A DNA stretch of 64,000 nt from Alphaproteobacteria bacterium (GCA_009784235.1 WRCC01000001.1:113506-177505), one strand, 5' to 3'. Positions 15,077 to 23,964 are shown, counted from the first letter of the stretch. Program-made: numbers and translations. The notes: generated by a model from the letters alone, not told the origin.

Positions 15077-15385
15077 TTATTGTGCGTCACGCAGTGCGAT
15101 TCCAACGGCGCAAAGCGATGCGGCGTCGCGAATTTTAAAGCGCCCAGAATCTGGCAAGGATGCCATTTTTGTTATGCATCCGGACATCAATTCAGCGGTT
15201 TCAGCCGACCCGCCCATGATTTCAGCAGTCGCCAACCGACGCGATTCGGATGCGGTTGTCCAATTGCGCAAATCGCCATCTTCCAGATTTTGTTGCGCGC
15301 GCAGCGTTACAAAAAATATCATCACAACCAAACAGATTGCGCAAATTCCGATGATTAATTTCAAGTTTGATTTTATAAAATTCAT
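15077..15385 (-). CDS. Small single-pass membrane protein of unknown function
   Basis: A 102-residue product with one N-terminal membrane helix (about residues 8-28, 'LIIGICAICLVVMIFFV') and a soluble domain of about 70 residues, probably periplasmic. Two cysteines in the soluble part ('SGCITKM', 'ASLCAVG') could form a disulfide. No family recognised. It lies immediately before tsaD and after a small coiled-coil-like gene, so it is part of the same transcript. Confidence 0.65.
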   Translation of the reverse strand: MNFIKSNLKLIIGICAICLVVMIFFVTLRAQQNLEDGDLRNWTTASESRRLATAEIMGGSAETAELMSGCITKMASLPDSGRFKIRDAASLCAVGIALRDAQ

Positions 15386-15406
15386 TAGCGCGCCTTTTTC
15401 TTGATT

Positions 15407-15631
15407 TTATCTTATTCCCTGCATGTTCAGGCGGGAATAAAAATTGTTCACAGCCATGGTTGCAGAGATTTTGAACTTTGGTGAATCTGGATTAAGACTT
15501 TCTATATTGGCCATATCAAGTTCAAATTTTGTAATGATATCCTGTGCAACTGCTATCTTTCTAAGTTGTTCAACTGTGTTTTTTGCAGCGGCAATTTTAT
15601 CTTTCACGCTGTTAATATTTACATTTTCCAT
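15407..15631 (-). CDS. Small helical protein of unknown function
   Basis: This 74-residue soluble protein is predicted helical ('VKDKIAAAKNTVEQLRKIAV'), with no motif I recognise. Its ATG overlaps the stop of the DUF2155 gene (TAATG), which supports it being a real, translationally coupled gene. Confidence 0.6.
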   Translation of the reverse strand: MENVNINSVKDKIAAAKNTVEQLRKIAVAQDIITKFELDMANIESLNPDSPKFKISATMAVNNFYSRLNMQGIR

Positions 15632-15981
15632 TATTCACACCTCAGCAGCCATAAATCAAAATCCGCATCTTGCATCGGGTTTTCGCCGGGTTCGGATGCA
15701 GTCATCCAACCGCTGAAAATTCGTGCGTTTTGCGGCGATTTCCATATTTGAACAAAGGCAAAATAATCCAGCGCGGCGTATGGTTCTGATTGCTTGCAAT
15801 CACGTACCAATATTTTTAATTTATCAAATTCAGTATCAATGCCAACTGGAATATTCACCATTTGCGCGCGTCCAGCGGCTTTGTTCATAATCCGCACAAC
15901 GGCGGTTTCGCGATTGATATATTCGTTTGCGTTCGCAGCCGAAAAAATAAATATTGAAAAGATTAAAAGTAATTTTTTCAT
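15631..15981 (-). CDS. DUF2155 periplasmic protein
   Basis: A signal peptide ('LLLIFSIFIFSAANAN') is followed by a DUF2155-type domain: 'AVVRIMNKAAGRAQMVNIPVG', 'LKILVRDCKQSEP', 'FVQIW', 'IFSGWMTASEP' and the closing 'DFDLWLLRC'. The two cysteines at the ends of the domain fit the conserved pair. The family is confined mainly to alphaproteobacteria and its function is unknown; it resembles an envelope accessory protein. It heads a four-gene run ending in tsaD, just after the terminator that closes the rplS operon. Confidence 0.85.
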   Translation of the reverse strand: MKKLLLIFSIFIFSAANANEYINRETAVVRIMNKAAGRAQMVNIPVGIDTEFDKLKILVRDCKQSEPYAALDYFAFVQIWKSPQNARIFSGWMTASEPGENPMQDADFDLWLLRCE

Positions 15982-15991
15982 CTAATAATTT

Positions 15992-16012
15992 GGGGCGTAT
16001 TGCATACGCCCC
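15992..16012 (-). terminator. Hairpin closing the rimM-trmD-rplS operon
   Basis: GGGGCGTATGCAATACGCCCC gives an 8-bp GC-rich stem nine bases past the rplS stop on the minus strand. The following AAATTATT is a poor T-run, so termination may be partial. Confidence 0.65.
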
Positions 16013-16020
16013 CCATGATA

Positions 16021-16416
16021 TTACTGTGCTTTTGCTGCTTTTTCTGCAGCTGTTGCGCCCAGGTCTTCAACGATACGTGCTTTCTTGCCAGACAATCCAC
16101 GCAAGAAGAATAATTTCGCGCGGCGAACTTTACCGATGCGGACTTTTTCGATTTTTTCAATTGCTGGTGAATACAGCGGGAATTTGCGTTCTACGCCGAC
16201 ACCATGTGATTCTTTGCGTACAGTAAATGATGCGTTTGCGCCGGCACCACCGCGTTCGATTACAACACCCTCGAACAATTGGGTGCGGAATTTATCGCCG
16301 TCTTTAATTTTAACGCCGATGCGAATGGTATCACCTGCTTTGAAATTCGGAATGGTTTTTCCGTTGGCCAATTTTTCAATCTGTGCTTTTTCTATTTTTT
16401 TAATCAAGTTTGTCAT
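16021..16416 (-). CDS. rplS: 50S ribosomal protein L19
   Basis: L19 sits at the 30S-50S interface. The 131-residue product carries the family signature '[15 protein letters not shown]', '[23 protein letters not shown]' and '[19 protein letters not shown]', with a short Ala-rich tail typical of alphaproteobacteria. The start overlaps the end of trmD by 17 bases. Gene order rimM-trmD-rplS is widely conserved in bacteria. Confidence 0.98.
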   Translation of the reverse strand: MTNLIKKIEKAQIEKLANGKTIPNFKAGDTIRIGVKIKDGDKFRTQLFEGVVIERGGAGANASFTVRKESHGVGVERKFPLYSPAIEKIEKVRIGKVRRAKLFFLRGLSGKKARIVEDLGATAAEKAAKAQ

Positions 16417-17110
16417 TTTTTTTTGCCTTTATTATGTCGGGTCGGCGTTCTTTTGTTATCGCCTCCGACTGTTCTTTCCGCCACCGTTCGATATTGCCGT
16501 GGTGACCAGACAACAGGACTTCTGGGACATTGCGTCCACGCCATGTTGACGGGCGGGTGTATAACGGCCATTCCAACCCCCCGATTTCAAAACTTTCATT
16601 CGCGATTGATTCTGGCGAATGGACCACATTATCCACCAGACGGACCATGCTGTCAACAAAAACCTGAGCCGCCAATTCCCCACCAGACAAAATATAATCG
16701 CCGATAGAAATTTCCACCATATCGTATTCTTCGATAACGCGTTGATCAATGCCTTCGTATCGACCGCATAAGAGCGTGAAGCGTGAGGCGTGAGGCGTAA
16801 GGTTATTTGTAAATTCCCGCACCAACTTCTGGTCCAGCACCCTGCCCCGTGGGGAAAAATAGATTATTTGCCCGCGTTTGTCGATTGGAATTGAATCGAT
16901 TGCAGCAGCGATTACGTCTGGTTTCATAACCATCCCAGCGCCACCACCGAATTGTGTATCATCCACCGAACCATAATTATCCGTCGCAAAATCCCGAATA
17001 TTTATCACGTCAAACGACCATGCACCTGATTCCAGCCCGCGACCAATAACCCCACCGCCCAGCGTCCCAGGAAACATTTCCGGAAAAATAGTCAGGATAT
17101 TAAAGTGCAT
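16400..17110 (-). CDS. trmD: tRNA (guanine-37-N1)-methyltransferase TrmD
   Basis: TrmD methylates G37 of tRNAs and prevents frameshifting. The 236-residue SPOUT enzyme has '[13 protein letters not shown]', the '[12 protein letters not shown]' region, the knot loops '[17 protein letters not shown]' and '[16 protein letters not shown]', and the catalytic Asp motif '[14 protein letters not shown]'. The residues just before the knot ('LTPHASRFT') are coded by a short tandem DNA repeat that looks like an in-frame insertion, but the core is intact. Its start overlaps the rimM stop by one base. Confidence 0.97.
   Translation of the reverse strand: MHFNILTIFPEMFPGTLGGGVIGRGLESGAWSFDVINIRDFATDNYGSVDDTQFGGGAGMVMKPDVIAAAIDSIPIDKRGQIIYFSPRGRVLDQKLVREFTNNLTPHASRFTLLCGRYEGIDQRVIEEYDMVEISIGDYILSGGELAAQVFVDSMVRLVDNVVHSPESIANESFEIGGLEWPLYTRPSTWRGRNVPEVLLSGHHGNIERWRKEQSEAITKERRPDIIKAKKNDKLD
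16773..16802. repeat. Tandem micro-repeat inserted in frame in trmD
   Basis: About four imperfect copies of a 7-8-base unit (GCGTGAA/GCGTGAG) inside the coding sequence, adding 'TPHASRF'-type residues just before the conserved LLCGRYEG loop. Other TrmD proteins have a shorter linker here. Confidence 0.65.
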
Positions 17111-17541
17111 CAGAATGTAATTTTGTTATTTACCAAATCAACTTTTGCGCCGGCAAATGATACCATTTCGCCGTTGGATAATTCCAAAATATCGCCTGCA
17201 CCGTAATTCTGTACGGCTACAACAGTGTTCGCGCCAACGCGCATTCCAATCAAATCCGTGGCGTAATATTCATCGTTTGCCAATTGCGGCAAATCGTCAC
17301 GATTTATAAATAATTCCGTGTTGCGCAGGGATTCCGCTGCATTACGGTCATTGATACCGTCGATTTTTGCAATAATTACACTGGAACTGGGCAATGCGCG
17401 AATAAATTTCAAATTTTGATTTTCGATTTTTAAATTTTGGAAATCAGTTGGGTTTTGTGTGTACGTTTGCACACGAACTTCGCCGTGCAGTCCCTGCGCA
17501 CCGACGATTTTTCCAACCAAGATTTTGTTGTTTTCGGACAT
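17110..17541 (-). CDS. rimM: 16S rRNA processing protein RimM
   Basis: RimM helps mature the 30S head. The 143-residue product has the N-terminal barrel start 'ILVGKIVGAQGLHGEVRV', 'LRNTELFINRDDLP', and the PRC-barrel part 'EYYATDLIGMRV' ending with 'VDLVNNKITF'. It is shorter than the usual 165-175 residues. I chose the ATG at 17541 over the ORF-track start because a -10 box ends seven bases before it and the family begins here. First gene of the rimM-trmD-rplS operon. Confidence 0.93.
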   Translation of the reverse strand: MSENNKILVGKIVGAQGLHGEVRVQTYTQNPTDFQNLKIENQNLKFIRALPSSSVIIAKIDGINDRNAAESLRNTELFINRDDLPQLANDEYYATDLIGMRVGANTVVAVQNYGAGDILELSNGEMVSFAGAKVDLVNNKITF

Positions 17542-17548
17542 AGAGGAA

Positions 17549-17576
17549 AATTTATCATAAAATACGGAAAAGTCAA
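17549..17576 (-). promoter_or_regulatory. rimM promoter (predicted leaderless)
   Basis: TTGACT, 16-base spacer, TAAATT; the -10 box ends seven bases before the rimM ATG. The intervening TTCCTCT is not a ribosome-binding site. Confidence 0.7.
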
Positions 17577-17598
17577 TAAATTGTGGGGGCATTAATTA

Positions 17599-17675
17599 CT
17601 GGATTGCTTCGCGTTCGCTCGCAATGACAAGAACAGTGTTGTCATTGCGAGGAGTGAAACGACGAAGCAATCCAG
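17599..17675. repeat. Dispersed palindromic repeat, copy 2 (full length)
   Basis: CTGGATTGCTTCGCG...TCGCAATGAC, a short centre, then the complementary arm ending GAAGCAATCCAG. This is the most complete copy in the window, lying between dnaK and rimM. Confidence 0.88.
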
Positions 17676-17687
17676 TTGATTAATAAA

Positions 17688-17705
17688 GGGCGCGTATTCG
17701 CGCCC
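17688..17705 (-). terminator. Hairpin downstream of dnaK
   Basis: GGGCGCG-AATA-CGCGCCC followed by TTTATT on the minus strand, nine bases past the dnaK stop. Confidence 0.7.
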
Positions 17706-17713
17706 CTGCATTT

Positions 17714-19612
17714 TTATTTTTTTTCTTCGAAATCGGCGTCAGTGGTTTTATCGTCGGCGCCCTGCTCTGGTGCCGCTTCGGTCGCCGCTGGTTGGGCGGT
17801 TTGTTGCGATTTATAAATCGCTTCGCCCAGTTTCATTGCGGCGGCGGACAGTGCTTCGGTTTTGGATTTCAAAGATTTTGCGGTCGCATCGATTTTTGAC
17901 AGCTCTTGTTCCAGTTCCGATTTTGCCATATCAATTGCGGTGCGCGTTGCATCGTCGATTTTATCGCCATGTTCTTTGAGCGATTTTTCGGTCGCGTGCA
18001 CCGCGGTTTCGGCGCCATTTTTGGCTTCGGCCATTTCGCGTTTTGCTTTATCCGCTTCGGCATTTGCGGCGGCCTCTTCGACCATTTTTTTGATGTCTGC
18101 TTCGGATAATCCGCCGTCGGATTTAATCGAAATTGCTTGTTCTTTGCCGGTCGCTTTGTCCTTGGCAGATACATGCACAATGCCGTTTGCGTCAATGTCA
18201 AAAGACACTTCGATTTGCGGCATGCCACGTGGCGCGGGCGCGATGCCTTCCAGATTAAATTGGCCCAACATTTTGTTGTCGGCCGCCATGTCGCGTTCGC
18301 CTTGGAATACGCGGATTGTCACAGCACTTTGATTATCATCCGCCGTTGAAAAGATTTGTGATTTTTTCGTCGGAATCGTTGTATTGCGGTCGATAAGGCG
18401 CGTGAACACACCACCCAATGTTTCAATGCCCAATGACAAAGGCGTCACGTCCAACAGCAGAACGTCTTTGACGTCGCCCTTTAACACGCCACCTTGGACT
18501 GCCGCGCCCAGGGCCACAACTTCGTCCGGATTCACGCCTTTGTGCGGTTCTTTGCCAAAGAATTCTTTGACGGCCGATTGCACTTTGGGCATACGGGTTT
18601 GTCCGCCGACCAATATTACTTCGGAAATTTGTGATTTATCCAAACCGGCGTCCAGCAATGCTTTGCGGCATGGTTCAATTGAACGCGCGATTAAATCTTC
18701 GACCAAAGATTCCAATCGCGCGCGTGACAGTGTTGTCGTAAAATGTTTTGGACCGGATGCGTCCGCTGTGATAAACGGCAGATTGATGTCCGTTGTTTGA
18801 ACGCTGGATAATTCAATTTTTGCTTTTTCTGCGGCTTCTTTCAAACGTTGCAGCGCCAATTTATCCGCGGACAAATCGATACCCGATTGTCGTTTGAATT
18901 CTTCGACCAAATAATTTAATACGCGCGCGTCGAAATCCGCACCGCCCAGTGTAGTATCGCCGTTTGTCGACTTGACTTCGAACACGCCATCAACGATTTC
19001 CAGAATCGATACGTCAAATGTTCCACCACCAAGGTCATACACAGCAACAATGCCATTTTTGGATTTATCCAGACCATATGCCAAAGCGGCGGCGGTTGGT
19101 TCGTTAACGATACGCAAAACGTTCAGTCCGGCAATGCGACCGGCGTCTTTGGTTGCCTGGCGCTGGGAATCATTAAAATAAGCTGGCACGGTAATAACCG
19201 CATCGGTCACGGTTTCGCCAAGGTAAGATTCAGCATCTTTTTTCAATTTGCCCAAAATAATCGCAGAAATTTGTGACGGAGCATATTTTTTGCCATCGAT
19301 TTCAACCCAAGCATCACCATTTTCGCCTGCGATAACCTTGAACGGTACGCGTGCGGCTATTTCTTTTGCTTCCGCACTGTCGAAACGCACGCCCATCAAG
19401 CGCTTGATTTCATAAATAGTATTCGCGTGGTTGGTCACCATTTGGTTTTTTGCAGTCGTGCCGACCAATTGTTCCCCGCCGGCGGTAAACGCGACCACGG
19501 ACGGCGTCGTCCGCTGGCCTTCGGCATTTTCGATGATTTTCGGGTCCGCGCCGTCCATAAACGCCATCGCGCTGTTTGTTGTACCCAAATCTATTCCCAA
19601 AACTTTCGCCAT
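17714..19612 (-). CDS. dnaK: Chaperone DnaK (Hsp70)
   Basis: This is a full-length Hsp70 of 632 residues. The ATPase domain starts '[15 protein letters not shown]', with '[20 protein letters not shown]', '[14 protein letters not shown]' and '[16 protein letters not shown]'. The linker '[16 protein letters not shown]' leads into the substrate domain and an acidic tail ending 'DADFEEKK'. It refolds proteins with DnaJ and GrpE; the canonical dnaJ is not adjacent, though a separate J-domain protein occurs at 39.2 kb. A strong AAGGAG lies upstream of the ATG, unlike the leaderless genes nearby. Confidence 0.99.
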   Translation of the reverse strand: MAKVLGIDLGTTNSAMAFMDGADPKIIENAEGQRTTPSVVAFTAGGEQLVGTTAKNQMVTNHANTIYEIKRLMGVRFDSAEAKEIAARVPFKVIAGENGDAWVEIDGKKYAPSQISAIILGKLKKDAESYLGETVTDAVITVPAYFNDSQRQATKDAGRIAGLNVLRIVNEPTAAALAYGLDKSKNGIVAVYDLGGGTFDVSILEIVDGVFEVKSTNGDTTLGGADFDARVLNYLVEEFKRQSGIDLSADKLALQRLKEAAEKAKIELSSVQTTDINLPFITADASGPKHFTTTLSRARLESLVEDLIARSIEPCRKALLDAGLDKSQISEVILVGGQTRMPKVQSAVKEFFGKEPHKGVNPDEVVALGAAVQGGVLKGDVKDVLLLDVTPLSLGIETLGGVFTRLIDRNTTIPTKKSQIFSTADDNQSAVTIRVFQGERDMAADNKMLGQFNLEGIAPAPRGMPQIEVSFDIDANGIVHVSAKDKATGKEQAISIKSDGGLSEADIKKMVEEAAANAEADKAKREMAEAKNGAETAVHATEKSLKEHGDKIDDATRTAIDMAKSELEQELSKIDATAKSLKSKTEALSAAAMKLGEAIYKSQQTAQPAATEAAPEQGADDKTTDADFEEKK

Positions 19613-19644
19613 AATTTAATCTCCTTATTATGATTTACCCGGTG

Positions 19645-19672
19645 AATATAGTTAAAAAAATCCCCCCGTCAA
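19645..19672 (-). promoter_or_regulatory. dnaK promoter
   Basis: TTGACG, 16-base spacer, TATATT on the minus strand, with a leader of about 25 bases carrying AAGGAG before the ATG. The -35 flank CTTGACG could also suit a heat-shock sigma factor, which is uncertain. Confidence 0.6.
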
Positions 19673-19684
19673 GGGGGACAAAAT

Positions 19685-20350
19685 TCATAATTTCTTCAAA
19701 TCGCGCAGCAATGTTTTTCGGCTGATTTTATGCCATCTGAAAAATGCCGCGATATCGTTATAGATATATACGAACATAGTGGCCAGGACCAGATAAGAAC
19801 CCGACATCCAGAATAATGCAAGTCCGGCGATATCGCTGGCCGTGAATGAAACCCATGCGTCAGTTTTTTTACGGACCAATAACATCATGCCAATTATGCC
19901 TGTTGCCATTACGAAATAGTCCAATGCCCCGACCGTGCCGCGCATTGTTGCGCCGATAACGGCGGCAATTGTTACGGTCAACATTATTCCAACCTGCCAA
20001 AATCGCGGCAAAAATGTCGGTCGGATTATTTTACCAGTGTCCGCACTTGGGCGCAGCCATGAATAAATGCTGGCCCCGTTCAGAATTACATATACTGCGG
20101 CCAAGACTAATTGGCCGAATAATTGGACCTGCAAGAAATACAGCATGAAAATAATGCTGGCCACCACGCCAAAAAAGAGGCCGACAGGATTTTCACGTTT
20201 CAACAACATACGCCCGGTTATCGCGCACATTACAGCGCCGAATTCCAAGTATGATAATTTTGCAATGCCGCTGAAATGCAGTGCGGCGGTCAATATAATC
20301 ATTGCCGTTGGAAAAAATATCAGGTCCCAATATTTGCGGATGAAATTCAT
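19685..20350 (-). CDS. PnuC-like nicotinamide/nucleoside transporter
   Basis: A 221-residue protein with six to seven membrane helices and the layout of PnuC-type vitamin uniporters: 'FLQVQLFGQLVLAAVYVILNGASIYSW' and the late 'VRKKTDAWVSFTASDIAGLALF'. PnuC carries nicotinamide riboside across the inner membrane. It begins 'MNFIRKYWDLIFFP', nearly the same as the second copy at 51.2 kb, so the window holds two paralogues. The start overlaps the pfkA stop (ATGA). The exact substrate is not predictable; a related vitamin or nucleoside is possible. Confidence 0.72.
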   Translation of the reverse strand: MNFIRKYWDLIFFPTAMIILTAALHFSGIAKLSYLEFGAVMCAITGRMLLKRENPVGLFFGVVASIIFMLYFLQVQLFGQLVLAAVYVILNGASIYSWLRPSADTGKIIRPTFLPRFWQVGIMLTVTIAAVIGATMRGTVGALDYFVMATGIIGMMLLVRKKTDAWVSFTASDIAGLALFWMSGSYLVLATMFVYIYNDIAAFFRWHKISRKTLLRDLKKL

Positions 20351-21444
20351 TTAATTTCACCCATATAAACGCCCATATTTACCGCAGTGGTCAATAAGGG
20401 GTGGTCATCGGGGACAAAATAATCCGAAACCCACATATCCGGAATATTCGGGTCGGGCGTTTTCACCCCTGCTTCAAACATATCTGCAATTGGAACGGTT
20501 TTACAGTCGCCATTTGTCGCAGACACCATTACGTAAGTTTCGCCGCCATCGATCGCGGCCAGCGCCGTATCTGCCATCTGCGCGGCCAGCAATCGGTCCG
20601 CAGCAGTCGTGTCCCCCGCCCTTTGCGTATGTTCTGGGAAAATTGCGCGATGTGGAATATTTGCACGTTTCAGTTCGCGTGCAATCATATCGCCCGGCGC
20701 ACCTGAATGTCCGCGCAGCTTTATCCCTTCGCCGACCAAGACCAATCCATAATCACGCCCGGTTTTTTTCGTTATATTTTGCAGATGCTTGATTAAATTT
20801 TCGGGCTCGAATTTAATTTCCGGAATTAAAATTGCATCCGCAGATGCCGCGACACCGGCGTGCAGTGCCAGATGCCCAGTATTACGGCCCATTGTTTGCA
20901 CCACAAACCATCTGTGATGCGACCGCGCGGTTAAAATCAATTGGTCGCAATAAGCCGTTAATTCCTGGACCGCCGTTGCAAAGCCCAATGTAGTATCAGT
21001 CAGCGGAATATCCATATCAATCGTCTTTGGAATACCAATTAATTGTATATTTCCATAAATATCCCGCGCATGATTGGCCAATGATAATGACCCATTTCCG
21101 CCAATTATGACCAATGCATCCAATTTCAGCGTTCGCAAAGATTTTCGCATACGGTTTCCGAATTCCGCGTGATTTCCAGTCTTTTTCGCAGATTCGAAAT
21201 TCATCGAATGCGAATTTCCATTACGCAAATATGACCCGGCAAGGCGCGAATATTCAATTGGCAAAGTATCCAGGTTCAGCGGAATCGCATGCGGCGCACC
21301 GGTCAAAGTAAGCCCGTCCGTACCGTCGATAATGCCGACCATTTCCCATCCACGGCGTGTGCCACCAACGACCAAGCGCCGTATGGCTGCGTTCAACCCG
21401 GAACAATCCCCGCCGGTTGTCATAATTGCAATTTTTTTGGTCAT
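20347..21444 (-). CDS. pfkA: 6-phosphofructokinase
   Basis: The enzyme phosphorylates fructose-6-phosphate in glycolysis. The 365-residue product has 'MTTGGDCSGLNAAIRRLV', the substrate loop 'GIPKTIDMDIPLTDTTLGF' with both catalytic Asp residues, and 'VVQTMGRNTGHLAL'. The phosphoryl-donor loop reads 'IIGGNGSLSLA', with Asn where ATP-dependent PFKs have Asp (GGDGS), so donor preference (ATP or pyrophosphate) is open. A ribosome-binding site AAGGA precedes the ATG. Its stop overlaps the PnuC-like gene; any functional link is unclear. Confidence 0.92.
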   Translation of the reverse strand: MTKKIAIMTTGGDCSGLNAAIRRLVVGGTRRGWEMVGIIDGTDGLTLTGAPHAIPLNLDTLPIEYSRLAGSYLRNGNSHSMNFESAKKTGNHAEFGNRMRKSLRTLKLDALVIIGGNGSLSLANHARDIYGNIQLIGIPKTIDMDIPLTDTTLGFATAVQELTAYCDQLILTARSHHRWFVVQTMGRNTGHLALHAGVAASADAILIPEIKFEPENLIKHLQNITKKTGRDYGLVLVGEGIKLRGHSGAPGDMIARELKRANIPHRAIFPEHTQRAGDTTAADRLLAAQMADTALAAIDGGETYVMVSATNGDCKTVPIADMFEAGVKTPDPNIPDMWVSDYFVPDDHPLLTTAVNMGVYMGEIK

Positions 21445-21510
21445 AATATTCCTTTTTACACTGTTTCGCTATAATACCACTTTTTAACCTGTTTTACAAC
21501 GATAAACCCC

Positions 21511-21540
21511 TTGACAAAGAGAATTTATAAATAGTATTAT
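21511..21540 (+). promoter_or_regulatory. Promoter of the LysM-protein operon
   Basis: TTGACA, 18-base spacer, TATTAT, ending 40 bases before the ATG of the LysM gene. Confidence 0.75.
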
Positions 21541-21580
21541 CCATACGGGCGGAGAGAGACCGATAGAAAGGTTCGCCTGT

Positions 21581-22717
21581 ATGTTCAGAAAAAAAGAACG
21601 CTTTGCCGATATGGGCAAATTAAAAAAATCAACAAACACTTTGGTGGATAATGCGGTCGCGGCCCAGAACAGATGGCTGGCCGGATTGCATCGCCGTGGC
21701 AAAAGGTTGGTAGGGTTCTTGCGCACGACGGATGCAAAGCCCACGAAGAAATCAAAAGGCAAAGATATGAAATCCAATAAAACATGTAAAGTTTTGCGCG
21801 CGTACTGGTTCCCTATTCTGTGTGCGCTTGCTGTTATCATCATGGCGCTGTGGGTCGTATTGATTCCGCGCTGCATCGGCACATCGACGCCAGCCGCCGA
21901 CCCAATTCCAGAACCGACAACGCGCATTGTGGCGGAAGCAAACGTGCCGACATTCGATGCCGTACGCATTGGCAAAGACGGTCGCATTGTTATCGCTGGA
22001 CGATTCGCGCCGCGCAAAGGCGTGTCGATAATCGTGAATAAAAAAATCGTCGCAACTGAACAGACAAATGCACGCGGCGAATTTACATACGCGCCGAAAA
22101 AAGAATTCGCACCGGGCAATTATACAATTCGACTGATTTCAGCATGCGGCGTGCGTTCTGAAAATGATGTGTTTGTTTATATTCCAGAAAGCAAAGATTA
22201 TTCCAAAGCTTTGTCATTATTGATGACCGATGGGGGCAGCAAATTGTTGCAAGCGCCAGTGGTTCGTGATGGTGATTTGGTAGTGTCGAAAATCGATTAT
22301 TTGGAAAATGGCCGTATTGTCGTAATGGGCACCGCATCGCCGCGCCTGCGCGTGACATTATCATTGGATGGCGAACAGATTGGCATGACACGCGTTTCCG
22401 ATCATCGTAATTTCGGCCTGGGTGCGGACGTTGAACGCCTTCGTCCGGGTGCCAAATATGAAATCACAATTCGCATGCATGACACCAGCGGAACAACAGC
22501 CGCCATTATAAATCATGAATTCGTAATGCCGGAAATGACACCGGGCGACGAAACATTTTACACCGTTCGCCGCGATGATTCTTTGTGGGTGATATCGCGC
22601 AATTTCTTGGGCCGTGGCGCGCTTTATACGCTGATATTTGACGCGAACAAAGACAAGATAAAAGATGCGAATCTTATTCACCCGAAACAGGAATTAAAAA
22701 TTCCAATCAGGAAATAA
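21581..22717 (+). CDS. Membrane-anchored LysM-domain protein
   Basis: The 378-residue protein has a basic cytoplasmic N-terminus, one membrane helix near residues 75-97, a long periplasmic part with two Ig-like segments ('GRIVIAGRFAPRKGVSIIVN', 'GRIVVMGTASPRLRVTLSLD'), and a C-terminal LysM ('YTVRRDDSLWVISRNFLGRG...NLIHPKQELKIP') that binds peptidoglycan. The layout resembles alphaproteobacterial YgaU-type LysM proteins that link membrane and cell wall. It heads a three-gene operon with a small helical protein and an HNH nuclease. Confidence 0.82.
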   Translation: MFRKKERFADMGKLKKSTNTLVDNAVAAQNRWLAGLHRRGKRLVGFLRTTDAKPTKKSKGKDMKSNKTCKVLRAYWFPILCALAVIIMALWVVLIPRCIGTSTPAADPIPEPTTRIVAEANVPTFDAVRIGKDGRIVIAGRFAPRKGVSIIVNKKIVATEQTNARGEFTYAPKKEFAPGNYTIRLISACGVRSENDVFVYIPESKDYSKALSLLMTDGGSKLLQAPVVRDGDLVVSKIDYLENGRIVVMGTASPRLRVTLSLDGEQIGMTRVSDHRNFGLGADVERLRPGAKYEITIRMHDTSGTTAAIINHEFVMPEMTPGDETFYTVRRDDSLWVISRNFLGRGALYTLIFDANKDKIKDANLIHPKQELKIPIRK

Positions 22718-22980
22718 TGGCCAACGAAAAGCTTAAAAAACTCAGAGAATGGCAAAGAGAAAATAAACGGTCATCGCCTGGCCGTGACTGGAAACAGCCG
22801 TACTTTGAACAAATTGATGGACTGGAAAGAAAATTAAAAACAATTGCGGCATATAATACACAGCGGCAGGTCGAGCAAGCAATAAAGAAAGCAAGAAATG
22901 CGCTGCATTGCGGCGAATCAGCCGATAAAATAAAACAAAGAATCGCCATGATTCTTAAAAATATGGAACAATCTAAATAG
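22717..22980 (+). CDS. Small charged helical protein of unknown function
   Basis: An 87-residue product, rich in Lys, Arg and Gln ('KLKKLREWQRENKRSSPG', 'KIKQRIAMILKNMEQ'), with no recognised domain. Its ATG overlaps the stop of the LysM gene and it ends ten bases before the HNH gene. The basic character and position suggest a nucleic-acid context shared with the HNH protein, which is a guess. Confidence 0.65.
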   Translation: MANEKLKKLREWQRENKRSSPGRDWKQPYFEQIDGLERKLKTIAAYNTQRQVEQAIKKARNALHCGESADKIKQRIAMILKNMEQSK

Positions 22981-22990
22981 AGAGACCGAG

Positions 22991-23398
22991 ATGTTCAAAA
23001 AAGAAGTAAAGCGACTTTATTCGATATCCATTAAGTATGGCGAATATCCACCATGTGCTTTGTGTGGCGAACCAATTACCGATATACGCGATTTTTCGTT
23101 CGACCACAAAATTCCAGCATCCAAGGGCGGCAAGGGAACGCTTGAAAATTTGCAGCCGTCGCACAAATGGTGCAATCGCGACCGCGGTAATAAATATATA
23201 AAGATTGAAGAATATTCCATAGATAACAACTATATAGTCGAAATTACCCGCAGAGAATTCGGCCGGGAGTACACAGTGAAAATTACGTACTTTGGTAATG
23301 AAATTAAATTCGAAGGCGACCATGAAATACTTGGGCAATATGAATCCCAACGAAAGCGTAAAAATCGTCATAAAACCCGAAATCCCAGGGGGCGTTAG
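22991..23398 (+). CDS. HNH endonuclease domain protein
   Basis: This 135-residue protein is built around an HNH nuclease: zinc-type 'CALCGEPI', then 'FSFDHKIPASKGGKGTLENLQPSHKWCNRDRGNK' with the His, Asn and second Cys pair in place. Such small nucleases occur in phage, restriction and repair contexts; the partner is unknown here. A GAGACCGAG leader precedes the ATG. A clear terminator follows, so this is the last gene of the LysM operon. Confidence 0.85.
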   Translation: MFKKEVKRLYSISIKYGEYPPCALCGEPITDIRDFSFDHKIPASKGGKGTLENLQPSHKWCNRDRGNKYIKIEEYSIDNNYIVEITRREFGREYTVKITYFGNEIKFEGDHEILGQYESQRKRKNRHKTRNPRGR

Positions 23399-23413
23399 AA
23401 GTCGATAAAAAAT

Positions 23414-23436
23414 CGGCGCATTCGCGCCGGTTTTTT
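23414..23436 (+). terminator. Terminator after the HNH gene
   Basis: CGGCGC-ATTC-GCGCCG followed by GTTTTTT on the plus strand, 16 bases past the stop. Confidence 0.88.
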
Positions 23437-23455
23437 GTTAAATTTATTTAATTAA

Positions 23456-23487
23456 CTGGATTGCTTCGCGTACGCTCGCAATGACAA
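23456..23487. repeat. Dispersed palindromic repeat, copy 3 (half element)
   Basis: CTGGATTGCTTCGCGTACGC...CGCAATGACAA: only one arm is present, between the HNH terminator and the lipoprotein gene. Confidence 0.8.
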
Positions 23488-23508
23488 CTGTGCTTTAATA
23501 TCGTGTTC

Positions 23509-23964
23509 CTACTTCTCTAACTCATCCAGCACTTTGTCCAATCGGCGCATGGAACTGTTCGCACAACCTTTACCGGACCAAGATAATATTTCTTCGCTGG
23601 TCTTTTGGTCTGCAATAGATATATTAAAATTCCACCACCAGAATCCATTAAAAACACACCATACGGGAGTAAATCTTTCGCGACGTTCTCTTACAATGAC
23701 TGCATATTTTACATTAGCGGGAAGTCTTGAAGAGCTCATGCTAATATCTTCATCGCCATCACCGCTTACAGAACTTGACGAGCGCAGCGTTCCGACCGTA
23801 ACCTGAAATCCGCGTTCTTCCAAATTTTCTTTTAATGCGCGCTTCATGGAATATCCGCCACGGTCAGCGTAAATCAATGTACCCTTTTCAAGTGTATCCG
23901 GCTTTACATGCATATAATTACAAGCGCCAAGCAGCACAACAGGAATCAGAAGATATATTTTCAT
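23509..23964 (-). CDS. Lipoprotein of unknown function
   Basis: The signal peptide ends in a lipobox 'VVLLGACNYM', so the mature 135 residues should be lipid-anchored in the envelope. The body contains 'YSMKRALKENLEERGFQVTVG' followed by a Ser-rich loop and 'YAVIVRERRERFTPVWCVFNGFWWWNF', resembling small outer-membrane lipoproteins that pack against other envelope proteins. No family assigned. AAAGGAA precedes the ATG. It is a single gene, converging on the HNH operon. Confidence 0.75.
   Translation of the reverse strand: MKIYLLIPVVLLGACNYMHVKPDTLEKGTLIYADRGGYSMKRALKENLEERGFQVTVGTLRSSSSVSGDGDEDISMSSSRLPANVKYAVIVRERRERFTPVWCVFNGFWWWNFNISIADQKTSEEILSWSGKGCANSSMRRLDKVLDELEK

Noticed and set aside
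22991-23398. HNH gene as part of a mobile intron or restriction island
   Set aside because: No intron structure, methyltransferase or flanking repeats were found; it sits within a LysM-headed operon.
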